Counted from the stretch's first letter, positions 26,276 through 36,533 are shown. The stretch is DNA of 64,000 bases from Leptolyngbyaceae cyanobacterium HOT.MB2.61 (GCA_023511615.1 JAIMBL010000003.1:1-64000); one strand, 5' to 3'. The notes: generated by a model not told the origin, from the sequence alone. Numbers and translations: made by a program.

Positions 26276-26460
26276 TAGCTGTCGCCAGGTTGCTTACAGC
26301 TAGTTTCAAATGCATAAGCCCCTCTTTAGTCCCTGGCCCCTAACCCCTGGCCCCTGCAAGAATGTAGCTAATTCAACTGAAAACCTCTGCAGGACATTGG
26401 AGGCGTTGCTGAAAGCAGGATTGGGTTTAAAGAGGATGTGGGGGCAAAGCCCCCTAGAAA
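26276..26460. repeat. Half copy of the family B palindromic element
   Basis: Bases 26276-26297 (ATAGCTGTCGCCAGGTTGCTTA) repeat exactly the left end of the element at 17158. The interval continues with poorly conserved text and ends with a GGGGGCAAAGCCCCC-like stem near 26440-26455, close to the por stop. This is the non-coding spacer between convergent genes (26269 and 26468), and the GC stem may aid termination. Confidence 0.5.
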
Positions 26461-26467
26461 TCCAGTA

Positions 26468-27445
<978 letters not shown>

Positions 27446-27510
27446 TTAATCACCGTTGACCGTATCCATGATCTCATACCGGGTGTAACCAGATCTTAGT
27501 TTTGTCATTC

Positions 27511-28818
27511 TCACTTTTCTCTGCTCCACTCTTGTAATGCGATCGCCACTCCCCGTTTCATTGCTTCCGGTAAATTATTTTGTTGAGCAAGGGCTTCCAG
27601 GTGTTGTAGGGAGGCTTGAAAATCGAGGGATTTGAGGGCAGCGATCGCGTGCAGTTGGACTCCACTATCGTCGTCTGCCAGCAGTTGGGTCAGGGGTTCA
27701 ATAGCAGCCAATTGTCCTAAATAGCCCAGGCTGAGAGCGATTGCTTGTTTAATTTTGGGATGGGTGGTGATGGGGTGGGTGGAATTCAGCAGGTTGATCA
27801 GAATGGCTGCCGCACGGGGTTTAAGGTCAGGGTTAGACCATCGCCCCAGAATTGTCACCATTTCCAGAAATACATCCACAGGGGTGTGGGATGGGTTTAA
27901 GGTGACCAGTGACTGTTGTAGATATTCCAGGGCTTTTTCAGTTTCAGCCCAACCCAGTGCCCGGACTGTCTCAATCTGAAGAGAAAAGGGCGTGTAGGGA
28001 GAATTCAGCACCCGGAACAGGCTGGCAATGGCTGCGTCTGTTCCGAGTCGTCCAAGGGCGATCGCCGCCTGCTGGCAAACCTCCAGGTTCAAATCCCACA
28101 GGCGATCAGACAGAGGAGAAACCAAATCCAATTCATTGACCAGGTCTGAGCGAACTCCCAGACTGGCAACCGCTGCTCGCCGAACAATGGCAGCAGGGTC
28201 TGTCAGTGCTTGCAGTAACAGTGGTGGAATGCGAGGATCATGAAAACTCCCAAGGGCATCAACCGCCATTGCCCGGATCGTGGGCTGTGGATCATCAACC
28301 ACACCCAACAGAGGAGTAATCGTTTCAGCGTGGCGAATTTGAGACAGGGACTGGACAGCCAAAAAGCGAGTGTCTTCATCAGCCAGCAGAGGGGTGAGGG
28401 CAGCGATCGCTGAAGTGCCGAGATTTGCCAGGGCTTCGGCGGCCATCATGCTTAGTTCTTCATCCGCCGCATTTTGCAGAATGGCAATCAGCGCCTGCAC
28501 GGTCTCAGGGCTATCAAACTGGCCTAAAATTCGGGCTGCAAACCAGCGGCTTTCCAGATCGGCTTCGTCATCTTGCAACAACTCAATCAGGGGCGCGATC
28601 GCCGCTTCCCCCAGTGCCGGAAACACCTTTGCCACCTCCCAGCGAGCCTGAAAATCGCCCGCTTCCAGAACCATGAGCGCCAGTGCCAGCCCTTGCCTGA
28701 CGTCCGCTTCTGACAGCGGAGCTTTCAGTTCTGCCAGATAATGCTGCAAAGACTGGTTAAGCTGCGACCAGTCGCTCTGTTGTGCTGCTTTCTGAGCCTG
28801 TCCTAAAAAATTTGACAT
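27511..28818 (-). CDS. HEAT-repeat protein
   Basis: This 435-aa protein is made of consecutive HEAT/PBS-lyase-type repeats from about residue 60 to the end (for example ALGEAAIAPLIELLQDDEAD, ALANLGTSAIAALTPLLADE, ALGSFHDPRIPPLLLQALTD, SLGYLGQLAAIEPLTQLLAD). Such alpha-solenoids include phycobilin lyases of the CpcE/IaiH group as well as general scaffolds. No catalytic signature separates these possibilities here. It is preceded by a short helical N-terminus. It lies 80 bp upstream of por on the same strand and could be cotranscribed with it. Confidence 0.75.
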   Translation of the reverse strand: MSNFLGQAQKAAQQSDWSQLNQSLQHYLAELKAPLSEADVRQGLALALMVLEAGDFQARWEVAKVFPALGEAAIAPLIELLQDDEADLESRWFAARILGQFDSPETVQALIAILQNAADEELSMMAAEALANLGTSAIAALTPLLADEDTRFLAVQSLSQIRHAETITPLLGVVDDPQPTIRAMAVDALGSFHDPRIPPLLLQALTDPAAIVRRAAVASLGVRSDLVNELDLVSPLSDRLWDLNLEVCQQAAIALGRLGTDAAIASLFRVLNSPYTPFSLQIETVRALGWAETEKALEYLQQSLVTLNPSHTPVDVFLEMVTILGRWSNPDLKPRAAAILINLLNSTHPITTHPKIKQAIALSLGYLGQLAAIEPLTQLLADDDSGVQLHAIAALKSLDFQASLQHLEALAQQNNLPEAMKRGVAIALQEWSREK

Positions 28819-29139
28819 TGTGAATACAGACTCACCTGGTTAATCTGCCTAACCTATCAAGAAACAGCCTCTGCCCAAATTTATCAGAGGTAGACGACGG
28901 GTGATAGGCAAAATTTCAAACTCAGGCTTATCTCTGCCTGCAAGCACTCGTTGCTACTTGCCTCGGTTGTCCCATGGGTTGCTATCTGATACCGTTTGCC
29001 TAACATCCATCGCCTGTCGCTGGCGATAGCAGTAGCGATCCAGCAGCCTGCCAGGCAGATTTTGCCAGGTTTGCAAAGAAGTGATGGGTGAAAACGTGAT
29101 TGGTTTTCCGGTTCGATCAACTCCTGGAGTAATTAAACC
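28819..29139. other. Divergent spacer between HEAT-repeat and globin genes
   Basis: This 321-bp interval holds no recognisable gene or repeat copy. The globin ribosome binding site (GGAG at 29125-29128) lies at its right end. I found no GTA-N8-TAC site for the globin promoter. Confidence 0.45.
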
Positions 29140-29574
29140 ATGTCTCTCAATGTTGAACTTTTAGAACAAAGCTTTGAGCAAATCAAGCCCTCCGCAAATG
29201 AGTTCGTATCAACCTTCTATACAACTCTTTTTGAAAACTACCCAGACGCGGCCTCCCTCTTTGCCAATACCGATATGGCAAAACAGAAGAAAAAATTGCT
29301 GAATGCCTTAGTACTCGTGATTCAGAACCTGCGGAAGCCGGAGGTTCTGAACTCTGCTCTGAGGGGATTGGGCGCAAAGCATATTGCTTACGGTACCTTG
29401 CCCGAACATTACCCACTGGTGGGTATCACTCTGATCAAAACATTTGAGTTTTACCTGGGAAAGGACTGGACACCTGAACTCCAGCAAGCCTGGGCTGATG
29501 CCTACGATGCGATTGCTGCCCTGATGCTGGAGGGAGCCAGCTATTCAGAAGAAGCCATTAAGCTGACTCTGTAA
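29140..29574 (+). CDS. Globin family protein
   Basis: This 144-aa single-domain globin has the F-helix proximal His in GLGAKHIAYG (about residue 85), the CD-region Phe in SLFANTDMAKQKKK (Gln at the distal E7 position) and the G/H helices around LIKTFEFYLGKDWTPELQQAW. It resembles bacterial flavohaemoglobin-type (Vitreoscilla-like) globin domains rather than truncated 2/2 globins. A clear GGAG lies 11 bases before the ATG. It sits directly upstream of the nitrate assimilation operon, and bacterial globins of this type often detoxify or sense NO, a by-product of nitrite reduction. A link to nitrate metabolism is an inference from position only. Confidence 0.85.
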   Translation: MSLNVELLEQSFEQIKPSANEFVSTFYTTLFENYPDAASLFANTDMAKQKKKLLNALVLVIQNLRKPEVLNSALRGLGAKHIAYGTLPEHYPLVGITLIKTFEFYLGKDWTPELQQAWADAYDAIAALMLEGASYSEEAIKLTL

Positions 29575-29789
29575 AGTCTCTGAAGAAATGGAGTGAGCGA
29601 TCGCTTACTCCATTCAACTTACTAATAATACCCAGAATAATCATTAAAACGCGCTGGGAAGTGGGCGTGGGCAATGGCCAATAGCGGCGAATTCCAGGTG
29701 ATCCCAACAGAAATTCGGACTAACCAGACACACCCTCATGCCTAAAGCGCATCAGGATTATGCAGAAACTTCATATTTAGAAATAGTTT

Positions 29790-29831
29790 GTAACGAGAGA
29801 TACGAATTCAACCTCTCTATCCGCTTACCTT
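29790..29831 (+). promoter_or_regulatory. Canonical NtcA-activated promoter of nirA
   Basis: A perfect NtcA box, GTA-ACGAGAGA-TAC, occupies 29790-29803. A -10 element, TACCTT (TA-N3-T), follows at 29826-29831, exactly 22 bp after the box. This is the standard architecture of NtcA-activated nitrogen-assimilation promoters in cyanobacteria, in which the box replaces the -35. Transcription would start near 29838, giving a nirA leader of about 140 nt. Confidence 0.9.
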
Positions 29832-29873
29832 AACTTCAACGACGCACTGAGAAAACAGTTTCAACAGGAAGCG

Positions 29874-29927
29874 AAACATTTCTTAATTAAACATTTCTTA
29901 ATTAATTAGTTCGACGATTAGTTCGAC
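29874..29927 (+). repeat. Two back-to-back tandem duplications in the nirA leader
   Basis: A 15-bp unit (AAACATTTCTTAATT) is perfectly repeated at 29874-29888 and 29889-29903. Right after it, an 11-bp unit (ATTAGTTCGAC) occurs at 29905-29915 and 29917-29927. Both lie in the presumed untranslated leader between the NtcA promoter and the nirA start at 29978. Confidence 0.8.
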
Positions 29928-29977
29928 CAACGAGGACCGATACTGACCCGCTCAGCTTTAGAGAAGAAGGGAAATCT

Positions 29978-31924
29978 ATGACAAGCACAGTCCCAGCGGC
30001 AGCCAGTCAGAACAAGTTTGAAAAATTTAAGGCAGAGAAGGACGGTTTAGCCGTTAAGGCGGAACTGGAGCATTTTGCTCGAATTGGTTGGGAAGCGATA
30101 GATGACACCGATCGCGACCATCGCCTTAAATGGATGGGGCTCTTTTTCCGCCAGTCTACCCCTGGTAAGTTTATGCTCCGGATGCGCATTCCTAATGGAG
30201 TGCTGACCAGTGGGCAAATGCGGGTTCTGGCAGAAGTCGTACAGCGGTATGGCGAAGATGGGGTGGCAGACATCACAACCCGGCAGAATATCCAGTTGCG
30301 GGGTGTGCGAATAGAGGATGTGCCAGACATTTTCCGTCGATTTGAAGGAGTAGGGCTGACCAGTATTCAATCTGGGATGGATAACGTCCGCAACATTACC
30401 GGCTCTCCCGTCGCAGGCATTGATGGGGATGAGTTGATTGACACCCGTGGCCTGTGCCGCAAGGTGCAAGACATGATTACCAATAACGGTAAGGGCAATC
30501 CTTCCTTTACGAATCTGCCGCGCAAGTTCAACATTGCGATCGCTGGTTGCCGCGATAACTCCGTCCATGCCGAAATCAACGATATTGCCTTTGTTCCTGC
30601 TTACAAAAACGGCAACCTGGGCTTCAACGTGCTGGTGGGCGGTTTCTTCTCCGCTAAACGCTGCGAAGCCGCCGTTCCCCTCGATGCCTGGGTCGATCCC
30701 CACGATGTCGTTGCCCTTTGCGAAGCGATTCTAATCGTTTATCGAAATCACGGCCTGCGCGCCAATCGCCAGAAAGCCCGCCTCATGTGGTTGATTGACG
30801 AATGGGGCATCGAGAAGTTTCGAACAGAAGTGGAAAAGCAACTGGGCTTTCCCCTGCAAACCGCCGCTCCCAAAGATGAGATTGTGTGGAATAAGCGTGA
30901 CCACATTGGCGTTTATGCCCAGAAACAACTCAGCCTCAACTACGTGGGTTTGCATGTGCCAGTAGGTCGCCTCTATGCCCAGGACATGTTCGACCTGGCA
31001 AGACTGGCCGAGGTTTACGGCAGTGGTGAACTGCGGCTGACGGTTGAACAAAACGTGATTATTCCCAATGTGCCCGACTCTCGCATCACACCATTGCTGA
31101 GGGAGCCATTTTTAGAGCGGTTCTCGGTCAACCCCAGCCCACTGGAACGGGCACTGGTATCCTGTACTGGCAACCAGTTCTGTAACTTTGCCCTGATTGA
31201 AACCAAAAACCGCGCCCTCGCCCTGATTCGGGAACTGGATGAGGAACTTTACTGCCCCAATCCCGTACGAATTCACTGGACGGGCTGTCCCAACTCCTGC
31301 GGTCAACCCCAGGTTGCCGATATTGGCTTAATGGGAACCAAAGTTCGCAAGAACGGGCAAACGGTTGAAGGGGTTGATATTTACACAGGTGGAAAGGTTG
31401 GCAAACATGCCCAACTCGGCACCTGCACTATGAAAGGAATTCCTTGCGATGACTTAAAGCCTGTTTTGCGCCAGATGCTAATTCAAGATTTTGGTGCAAA
31501 AAATCGGAATGAGCTGCCGCCAGAGTTTGCATCTCGGCGATCGCAGCTAATGGTTGAAGCAACTGATTTTAATGGGGCAACCAGTTCCCCAGTAGCCCCC
31601 GTCGCGATGGCAAACCCATCAACCGTGGTAACACCCCCACCTCCTGTCATCTTAGCTCCCCCTGCAACCATTTGCTTCGCCAGTACAGGCAAGGAAATCA
31701 CCTGCACAGAAGCTGACCTTATTCTGGAGGCGGCGGAACAATCGGGAGTGGCGATTGAAAACAGTTGTCGCTCAGGCACCTGCGGCACCTGCAAACACAA
31801 ACTTCTGGAAGGCAACGTGAAATACGAGGGAGATCCGGATGCTCTGGATGACCAGGAGCGAGCAGAGGGATACATCCTTACTTGCATTGCTCACCCAAGC
31901 GGTCGAGTGGTGATTGATGCCTAG
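29978..31924 (+). CDS. nirA: Ferredoxin-nitrite reductase with fused C-terminal [2Fe-2S] ferredoxin domain
   Basis: NirA reduces nitrite to ammonium with six electrons from ferredoxin. Two sulfite/nitrite reductase ferredoxin-like halves span about residues 40-500. The siroheme/[4Fe-4S] ligands are in SCTGNQFC (Cys about 396 and 402) and GCPNSC (about 436 and 440). After a Pro/Ala/Val linker (about 530-560), a plant-type ferredoxin domain follows, with CRSGTCGTC and ILTCIAHP supplying the four [2Fe-2S] Cys. Most cyanobacterial NirA proteins end at about 500-512 aa; the 648-aa fused form is known from Plectonema/Leptolyngbya boryana. It is the first gene of the nirA-nrtABCD-DUF1830-narB cluster, behind an NtcA promoter. 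Confidence 0.95.
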   Translation: MTSTVPAAASQNKFEKFKAEKDGLAVKAELEHFARIGWEAIDDTDRDHRLKWMGLFFRQSTPGKFMLRMRIPNGVLTSGQMRVLAEVVQRYGEDGVADITTRQNIQLRGVRIEDVPDIFRRFEGVGLTSIQSGMDNVRNITGSPVAGIDGDELIDTRGLCRKVQDMITNNGKGNPSFTNLPRKFNIAIAGCRDNSVHAEINDIAFVPAYKNGNLGFNVLVGGFFSAKRCEAAVPLDAWVDPHDVVALCEAILIVYRNHGLRANRQKARLMWLIDEWGIEKFRTEVEKQLGFPLQTAAPKDEIVWNKRDHIGVYAQKQLSLNYVGLHVPVGRLYAQDMFDLARLAEVYGSGELRLTVEQNVIIPNVPDSRITPLLREPFLERFSVNPSPLERALVSCTGNQFCNFALIETKNRALALIRELDEELYCPNPVRIHWTGCPNSCGQPQVADIGLMGTKVRKNGQTVEGVDIYTGGKVGKHAQLGTCTMKGIPCDDLKPVLRQMLIQDFGAKNRNELPPEFASRRSQLMVEATDFNGATSSPVAPVAMANPSTVVTPPPPVILAPPATICFASTGKEITCTEADLILEAAEQSGVAIENSCRSGTCGTCKHKLLEGNVKYEGDPDALDDQERAEGYILTCIAHPSGRVVIDA

Positions 31925-32004
31925 TTCGCTGGTACTCGCTCCCACAACCGATGCTCAAGCAGAAATCAATATTTCCATTACTGAAAGATCAGGAAACTTA
32001 AGTT

Positions 32005-33339
32005 ATGTCACAACTATCAAGACGGAAGTTCATCATCACAGCCAGTGCAACTGCTGCGGGTACGTTTTTAGTCAATGGTTGTAGTTCAAAAGTCAAGTCG
32101 GGCGGCAGTGCTGATAGCAGTAACCCCAGTGCTGTTCCCGCCGCTAATGTGAATGCGGCTGATGCTCCCGAAACCACAACCGCAACCCTCGGTTTCATTG
32201 CTCTGACAGATTCTTCTCCCCTGATCATCGCGAAGGAGAAGGGATTGTTAGCCAAGTATGGGATGTCCGATGTCAAACTCGTAAAGCAAACTTCCTGGGC
32301 CGCGACCCGCGACAATCTTGTAACTGGCTCTGCGGGGGGTGGCATTGATGGTGCCCATATTCTGACACCGATGCCCTACCTGATGACCACTGGAAAAATT
32401 ACCGAGGGCAAACCTGTGCCCATGTATATTCTGGCCCGGTTAAACCTGAACGGACAGGGGATTTCTGTTGCCAATACCTACAAAGATTTGAAGGTGGGTC
32501 TGAAAAGTGACGAAATGAAGAAAGTGCTGGCTAAGGTAAAGTCGGCGGGTAAAGAGCCCAAATTTGCAGTCACATTCCCTGGCGGCACCCATGACCTGTG
32601 GATGCGCTACTGGTTGTCAGCCGGGGGGATTACACCCAAGAAAGATGCTTCCCTGATTGTGATTCCACCGCCTCAAATGGTCGCCAACATGAAGGAAGGA
32701 CAGATGGAAGCCTTTTGTGTGGGGGAACCCTGGAATGCCCAACTGGTAAACCAGGGAATTGGTTACACTGCTTTGACTACAGGGGAATTGTGGAATAACC
32801 ACCCCGAAAAAGCGCTCACTATGCGGGCAGATTGGGTAGACAAAAATCCTAAAGCTGCCAAAGCGATATTGATGGCAGTGATGGAAGCTCAGATCTGGTG
32901 CGACAAGATGGAGAACAAGGCAGAGATGGCAGAGATTGTCTCTCAGCAGAAGTACTTCAAGGCTCCAGCTAAGGATATTGTTGACCGCGCGATGGGCAAG
33001 TTTGACTATGGCGATGGCCGGGTGGTTGAAAACAGCCCCCACGTGATGAAGTTCTGGATGAATGGGGAAGCGTCCTATCCGTTCCAGAGCCACGACCTCT
33101 GGTTTATTACCGAGGATAAGCGCTGGGGCTACTTACCTGTCGATCTGGATAGTCAGGAATTGATCAAGAAAGTCAATCGGGAAGACATCTGGAAGGAAGC
33201 TGCCAAAACGATTGGCCAGGAAGCCGCCATTCCCAAGAGTACCTCACGCGGCGTAGAAACCTTCTTCGATGGCACCAAGTTTGACCCGGAAGATCCCGAA
33301 GGTTATCTGAAGAGCCTCAAGATTACTGCGATCGCCTGA
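32005..33339 (+). CDS. nrtA: Nitrate ABC transporter substrate-binding lipoprotein
   Basis: NrtA captures nitrate and nitrite in the periplasm for the NrtBCD transporter. The 444-aa protein begins with a twin-arginine-type leader (SRRKFIITASATAAGTFLV) and a lipobox ending NGC, so it is probably exported folded and lipid-anchored. The binding domain starts near residue 60 (LGFIALTDSSPLIIAKEKGL) and includes the GEPWNAQLV motif and the NrtA-typical C-terminus (FDPEDPEGYLKSLKI). It starts at the ATG at 32005, 80 bp after nirA. A perfect 15-bp hairpin stem follows it and separates it from nrtB by 162 bp. Confidence 0.95.
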   Translation: MSQLSRRKFIITASATAAGTFLVNGCSSKVKSGGSADSSNPSAVPAANVNAADAPETTTATLGFIALTDSSPLIIAKEKGLLAKYGMSDVKLVKQTSWAATRDNLVTGSAGGGIDGAHILTPMPYLMTTGKITEGKPVPMYILARLNLNGQGISVANTYKDLKVGLKSDEMKKVLAKVKSAGKEPKFAVTFPGGTHDLWMRYWLSAGGITPKKDASLIVIPPPQMVANMKEGQMEAFCVGEPWNAQLVNQGIGYTALTTGELWNNHPEKALTMRADWVDKNPKAAKAILMAVMEAQIWCDKMENKAEMAEIVSQQKYFKAPAKDIVDRAMGKFDYGDGRVVENSPHVMKFWMNGEASYPFQSHDLWFITEDKRWGYLPVDLDSQELIKKVNREDIWKEAAKTIGQEAAIPKSTSRGVETFFDGTKFDPEDPEGYLKSLKITAIA

Positions 33340-33352
33340 TTTTCCCAATCGT

Positions 33353-33400
33353 GAGTTTTGAATGATGAGCCACCGATCTTCACCTCATCATTCAAAACTT
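33353..33400 (+). promoter_or_regulatory. Strong intercistronic hairpin between nrtA and nrtB
   Basis: GTTTTGAATGATGAG (33355-33369) pairs perfectly with CTCATCATTCAAAAC (33384-33398) around a 14-nt loop, 15 bases after the nrtA stop. No T-run follows, so it is more likely an mRNA 3'-end stabiliser or partial attenuator than a full terminator. The next ~60 bp are repeats of CAAAACTCAAACTT-like units. Confidence 0.65.
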
Positions 33401-33501
33401 CAAAACTCAAACTTCAAAACTTTAAAGCTCAAATTTCAAAACTCAAACTTCAAAACCCAGAATCCATGCCTTAAACTCTACTCCCTCTAAGGACAACATT
33501 C

Positions 33502-34350
33502 ATGACAGCAACAGCAGGCAGAAGACTTCCAGCGTTCGATATTGCCACATTTTTTCGCAGAAACTCCCGTAGGATTATTGCTCCTGTTGTAGCCCTGTTT
33601 ATTGCATTGGTCATCTGGCAAATTTTTTCGTCAGTGACTCAATCATTACCTGGACCGATTCAAGTGATCCAGGAAACCTGGGATCCATGGATTATTTGCC
33701 CGTTCTTTGTTGGAGACGAATCTTTTGGCTTGAATGGGTTACAAGGCGGTGACGTTGGGTTGGGCTGGCAAACGATCGCCAGTTTGATTCGGGTGGCCAT
33801 TGGTTACTCTCTGGCCTCGATTATTGGAATTATTGTTGGCGTCATTATTGGTATTAGTCCGCTGCTGTATCAGGCAGTAGACCCCATGTTTCAGGTTTTG
33901 CGTACCGTACCGCCGCTGGCCTGGTTGCCCATTGCGCTGGCAATTTTTAAGGATTCGGGTCCAGCAGGTATTTTTATTATCTTTGTCACCGCTATTTGGC
34001 CCATCATTTACAACACGGCAGTGGGCGTACAGCAGATGCCCCAGGACTACAAGAACGTTGCAAAAGTACTACGTCTTTCCGGGAAAGAATACTTTTTCAG
34101 CATTCTGTTGCCTTCCATCGTGCCTTACATGTTTACGGGCTTGAAGTTGGGGATTGGTCTGGCCTGGTTAGCGATTGTGGCAGCTGAGATGTTGCGAGGT
34201 GATACCGGCATTGGATTCTATATCTGGAATGCCTACAATAGCGGCGCTCTCAGTGAGGTGATTCTGGCACTGGTCTATATTGGTCTGGTTGGCTTCATGC
34301 TGGATAAACTGGTGGGATTTGCTGCTACCCTGGTTAGTTCAGACAAGTAG
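33502..34350 (+). CDS. nrtB: Nitrate ABC transporter permease
   Basis: NrtB is the membrane channel of the nitrate/nitrite importer. The 282-aa protein has about six hydrophobic helices and the BPD-type EAA region (VAKVLRLSGKEYFFSILLPS at about 190-210). The early helices (IIAPVVALFIALVIWQIFSS) and the segment FQVLRTVPPLAWLPIALAIF are typical of NrtB/CmpB/TauC permeases. Its location after nrtA and before nrtC fixes the assignment. It is preceded by CTCTAAGGACAAC, giving an AAGGA ribosome binding site before the ATG at 33502. Confidence 0.94.
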   Translation: MTATAGRRLPAFDIATFFRRNSRRIIAPVVALFIALVIWQIFSSVTQSLPGPIQVIQETWDPWIICPFFVGDESFGLNGLQGGDVGLGWQTIASLIRVAIGYSLASIIGIIVGVIIGISPLLYQAVDPMFQVLRTVPPLAWLPIALAIFKDSGPAGIFIIFVTAIWPIIYNTAVGVQQMPQDYKNVAKVLRLSGKEYFFSILLPSIVPYMFTGLKLGIGLAWLAIVAAEMLRGDTGIGFYIWNAYNSGALSEVILALVYIGLVGFMLDKLVGFAATLVSSDK

Positions 34351-34462
34351 ATCATTTTGAGTTTTGAGTTGTGAGTTGTGAATTGAATTGTTTGCTCAAG
34401 ATTTAAACTCAGTTGATTTTGAAATCGGAACGTATCACGCATTACTCGTCATTCTTGCAGCC

Positions 34463-36466
34463 ATGGCTTTTTTAGAAGTAGATCACGTTGATCGCGTTTT
34501 TCCATTACCCAATGGCGCAAAATATATTGCCCTCAGCAACATTGAGCTGAAAATTCAACGGGGCGAATTTATTTCGCTGATTGGGCACTCCGGTTGTGGT
34601 AAGTCTACGCTGCTGAATATGATTGCCGGGCTTGATCGCCCAACCGCTGGCGGCATCGTGCTGGAAGGGCGGCAGGCAACCAGACCGGGGCCTGACCGGA
34701 TGGTGGTGTTTCAAAACTATTCCCTGTTGCCCTGGTTGACGGTGCGCCAGAACATTTCCCTGGCAGTGGATAAAGTGTTGAGTACTTTACCTAAAGGTGA
34801 GCGCCGCGGCATTGTGGAACATCATATCGACATGGTGGGTTTGCGCAACGCCGCCGACAAAAAGCCGAAAGAACTGTCCGGTGGAATGAAACAGCGGGTT
34901 GCGATCGCCCGTGCCCTGGCAATCCGCCCCAAGGTATTATTGCTGGATGAACCGTTTGGTGCCCTGGATGCCCTCACCCGTGGCAACTTGCAAGAGCAGT
35001 TGATGGCCATCTGTGAAGAAAGTCAAATGACTTGTGTCATGGTGACTCACGATGTGGATGAGGCATTGCTGCTTTCGGATCGGGTGGTGATGATGACCAA
35101 TGGTCCAGAAGCCCACATTGGGCAAATTTTGGAAGTCCCCATTCCCCGCCCGCGCCGCCGAATGGAAGTGGTCAATCACCCCAGTTACTATGCCCTGCGG
35201 AGCGAAATTGTTTACTTCCTGAATCAGCAAAAGCGGGAGAAGAAGCGGAAGAGTGTTCAGAAAGTGGCGATCGCCCGCCACGGCCTGGAGAAAATCAACC
35301 TGGAGATTGGCTTTGTGCCCCTCACTGACTGCGCTCCCCTGGTGGTTGCCAAGGAGAAGGGCTTCTTTGCCAGACATGGACTGGAAGAGGTGAACCTTTC
35401 CCGCGAACCAAGCTGGAAAGCGATCGCTGAAGGCGTTGCAACCAAACGCCTGGATGGCGCCATGATGGTGGCCGGGATGCCCCTGGCCATGACCCTGGGT
35501 TTCGGTAACAAAGTTCCCCTGCCCATGACCACGGCGATCGTCCTCAGTCGGAACGGCAATGCCATTACCCTGGATGACCGTCTGTATGAAGCAGGCGTGC
35601 AGAACCTGGATGACCTGAAAGCGGCGATTGATTGCACGCCTGACAAAGTCCATACTCTGGGTGTGGTGCATTCGACTTCCATGCACAACCTCATGCTGCG
35701 TTACTGGTTAGCAACGAGTAGCATTGATCCTGACCAGGATGTGAGCCTGGCAGTCATTCCCCCCGCCCAGATGGTTGCCAACCTGATTGCTAACAATATC
35801 GACGGCTACTGTGCCGGTGAACCCTGGAACTCTCGCGCTGTCTATGAAAACCTGGGTTTTGTAATTGCAACGGATTTAGACATTTGGCCAGGGCACCCCG
35901 AAAAGGTTCTGGGTGTACGGGAAGAGTGGGCCAACGAATATCCAGAGACCCATCTCGCCCTCGTCAAGGCTCTGTTAGAAGCCTGTGAATACTGTGACGA
36001 TCGCCGCAACCGCGAAGAGATTCTGGAACTGTTATGCCAGCCTCAGTATGTCGGTTCTGCCCCAGAATACACTCGCCCTGGCTTCATTGATCCCTATACC
36101 TGCGTCCATGGGGAAGAACCCAGAATATTACTCCGGTTCAACCAGTTCTACGTAGATCAGACCAACTGTCCGCGTCAGACCGAAAGTCTGTGGATTTTGA
36201 CCCAACTGGCTCGCTGGGGCATCACCCCCTTCCCCAGAAACTGGATCGAAGTTCTGGAACGCACCCATCGGCTCGACATTTACCGGGAAGCCACCCGCCA
36301 ACTTGGCTTGCCTACCGCCGAACCCGATCGCGACCCCTTCCAACTTTTCGACGGCAAAATCTTCAACCCCGATGACCCCATCGGCTATCTCAACAGTTTC
36401 GAAATTCATCGACCGCTCAAAATCGAAGAAATCATCCTCGACGCCATCGAAAAAGCAACCCCTTAA
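34463..36466 (+). CDS. nrtC: Nitrate ABC transporter ATPase with NrtA-like C-terminal domain
   Basis: NrtC is one of two ATPases of the importer. The 667-aa protein carries an ABC ATPase (about 1-250; Walker [10 protein letters not shown], signature [16 protein letters not shown], Walker [12 protein letters not shown]). Residues about 275-650 form a cytoplasmic NrtA-like domain ([42 protein letters not shown]). In studied cyanobacteria this domain mediates ammonium-promoted inhibition of uptake. I use the ATG at 34463 ([15 protein letters not shown]), which aligns with known NrtC; an in-frame TTG at 34388 would add 25 unconserved residues. No strong Shine-Dalgarno is visible. Confidence 0.94.
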   Translation: MAFLEVDHVDRVFPLPNGAKYIALSNIELKIQRGEFISLIGHSGCGKSTLLNMIAGLDRPTAGGIVLEGRQATRPGPDRMVVFQNYSLLPWLTVRQNISLAVDKVLSTLPKGERRGIVEHHIDMVGLRNAADKKPKELSGGMKQRVAIARALAIRPKVLLLDEPFGALDALTRGNLQEQLMAICEESQMTCVMVTHDVDEALLLSDRVVMMTNGPEAHIGQILEVPIPRPRRRMEVVNHPSYYALRSEIVYFLNQQKREKKRKSVQKVAIARHGLEKINLEIGFVPLTDCAPLVVAKEKGFFARHGLEEVNLSREPSWKAIAEGVATKRLDGAMMVAGMPLAMTLGFGNKVPLPMTTAIVLSRNGNAITLDDRLYEAGVQNLDDLKAAIDCTPDKVHTLGVVHSTSMHNLMLRYWLATSSIDPDQDVSLAVIPPAQMVANLIANNIDGYCAGEPWNSRAVYENLGFVIATDLDIWPGHPEKVLGVREEWANEYPETHLALVKALLEACEYCDDRRNREEILELLCQPQYVGSAPEYTRPGFIDPYTCVHGEEPRILLRFNQFYVDQTNCPRQTESLWILTQLARWGITPFPRNWIEVLERTHRLDIYREATRQLGLPTAEPDRDPFQLFDGKIFNPDDPIGYLNSFEIHRPLKIEEIILDAIEKATP

Positions 36467-36476
36467 GAATGAAAAA

Positions 36477-36533
36477 GTTTTGAGTTTCGAGTTCTAACGT
36501 CTAGCTGAAATCCCAAACCCCAAAACTCAAAAC
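36477..36533 (+). repeat. Inverted GTTTTGAGTTT / AAACTCAAAAC repeat between nrtC and nrtD
   Basis: GTTTTGAGTTT at 36477-36487 is complementary to AAACTCAAAAC at 36523-36533. The units belong to the TTTGAG-type short repeats also found at 13480-13540, 15438-15475, 33350-33460 and 34353-34385. It may form a weak hairpin in the nrt mRNA. Confidence 0.5.

Noticed and set aside
29874-29927. CRISPR array
   Set aside because: Only two units of each repeat, adjacent without spacers; no cas genes in the window. No CRISPR-like array was seen elsewhere.
29905-29927. tRNA T-loop-like GTTCGA motifs
   Set aside because: No cloverleaf can be drawn around them; they are part of the 11-bp tandem repeat.
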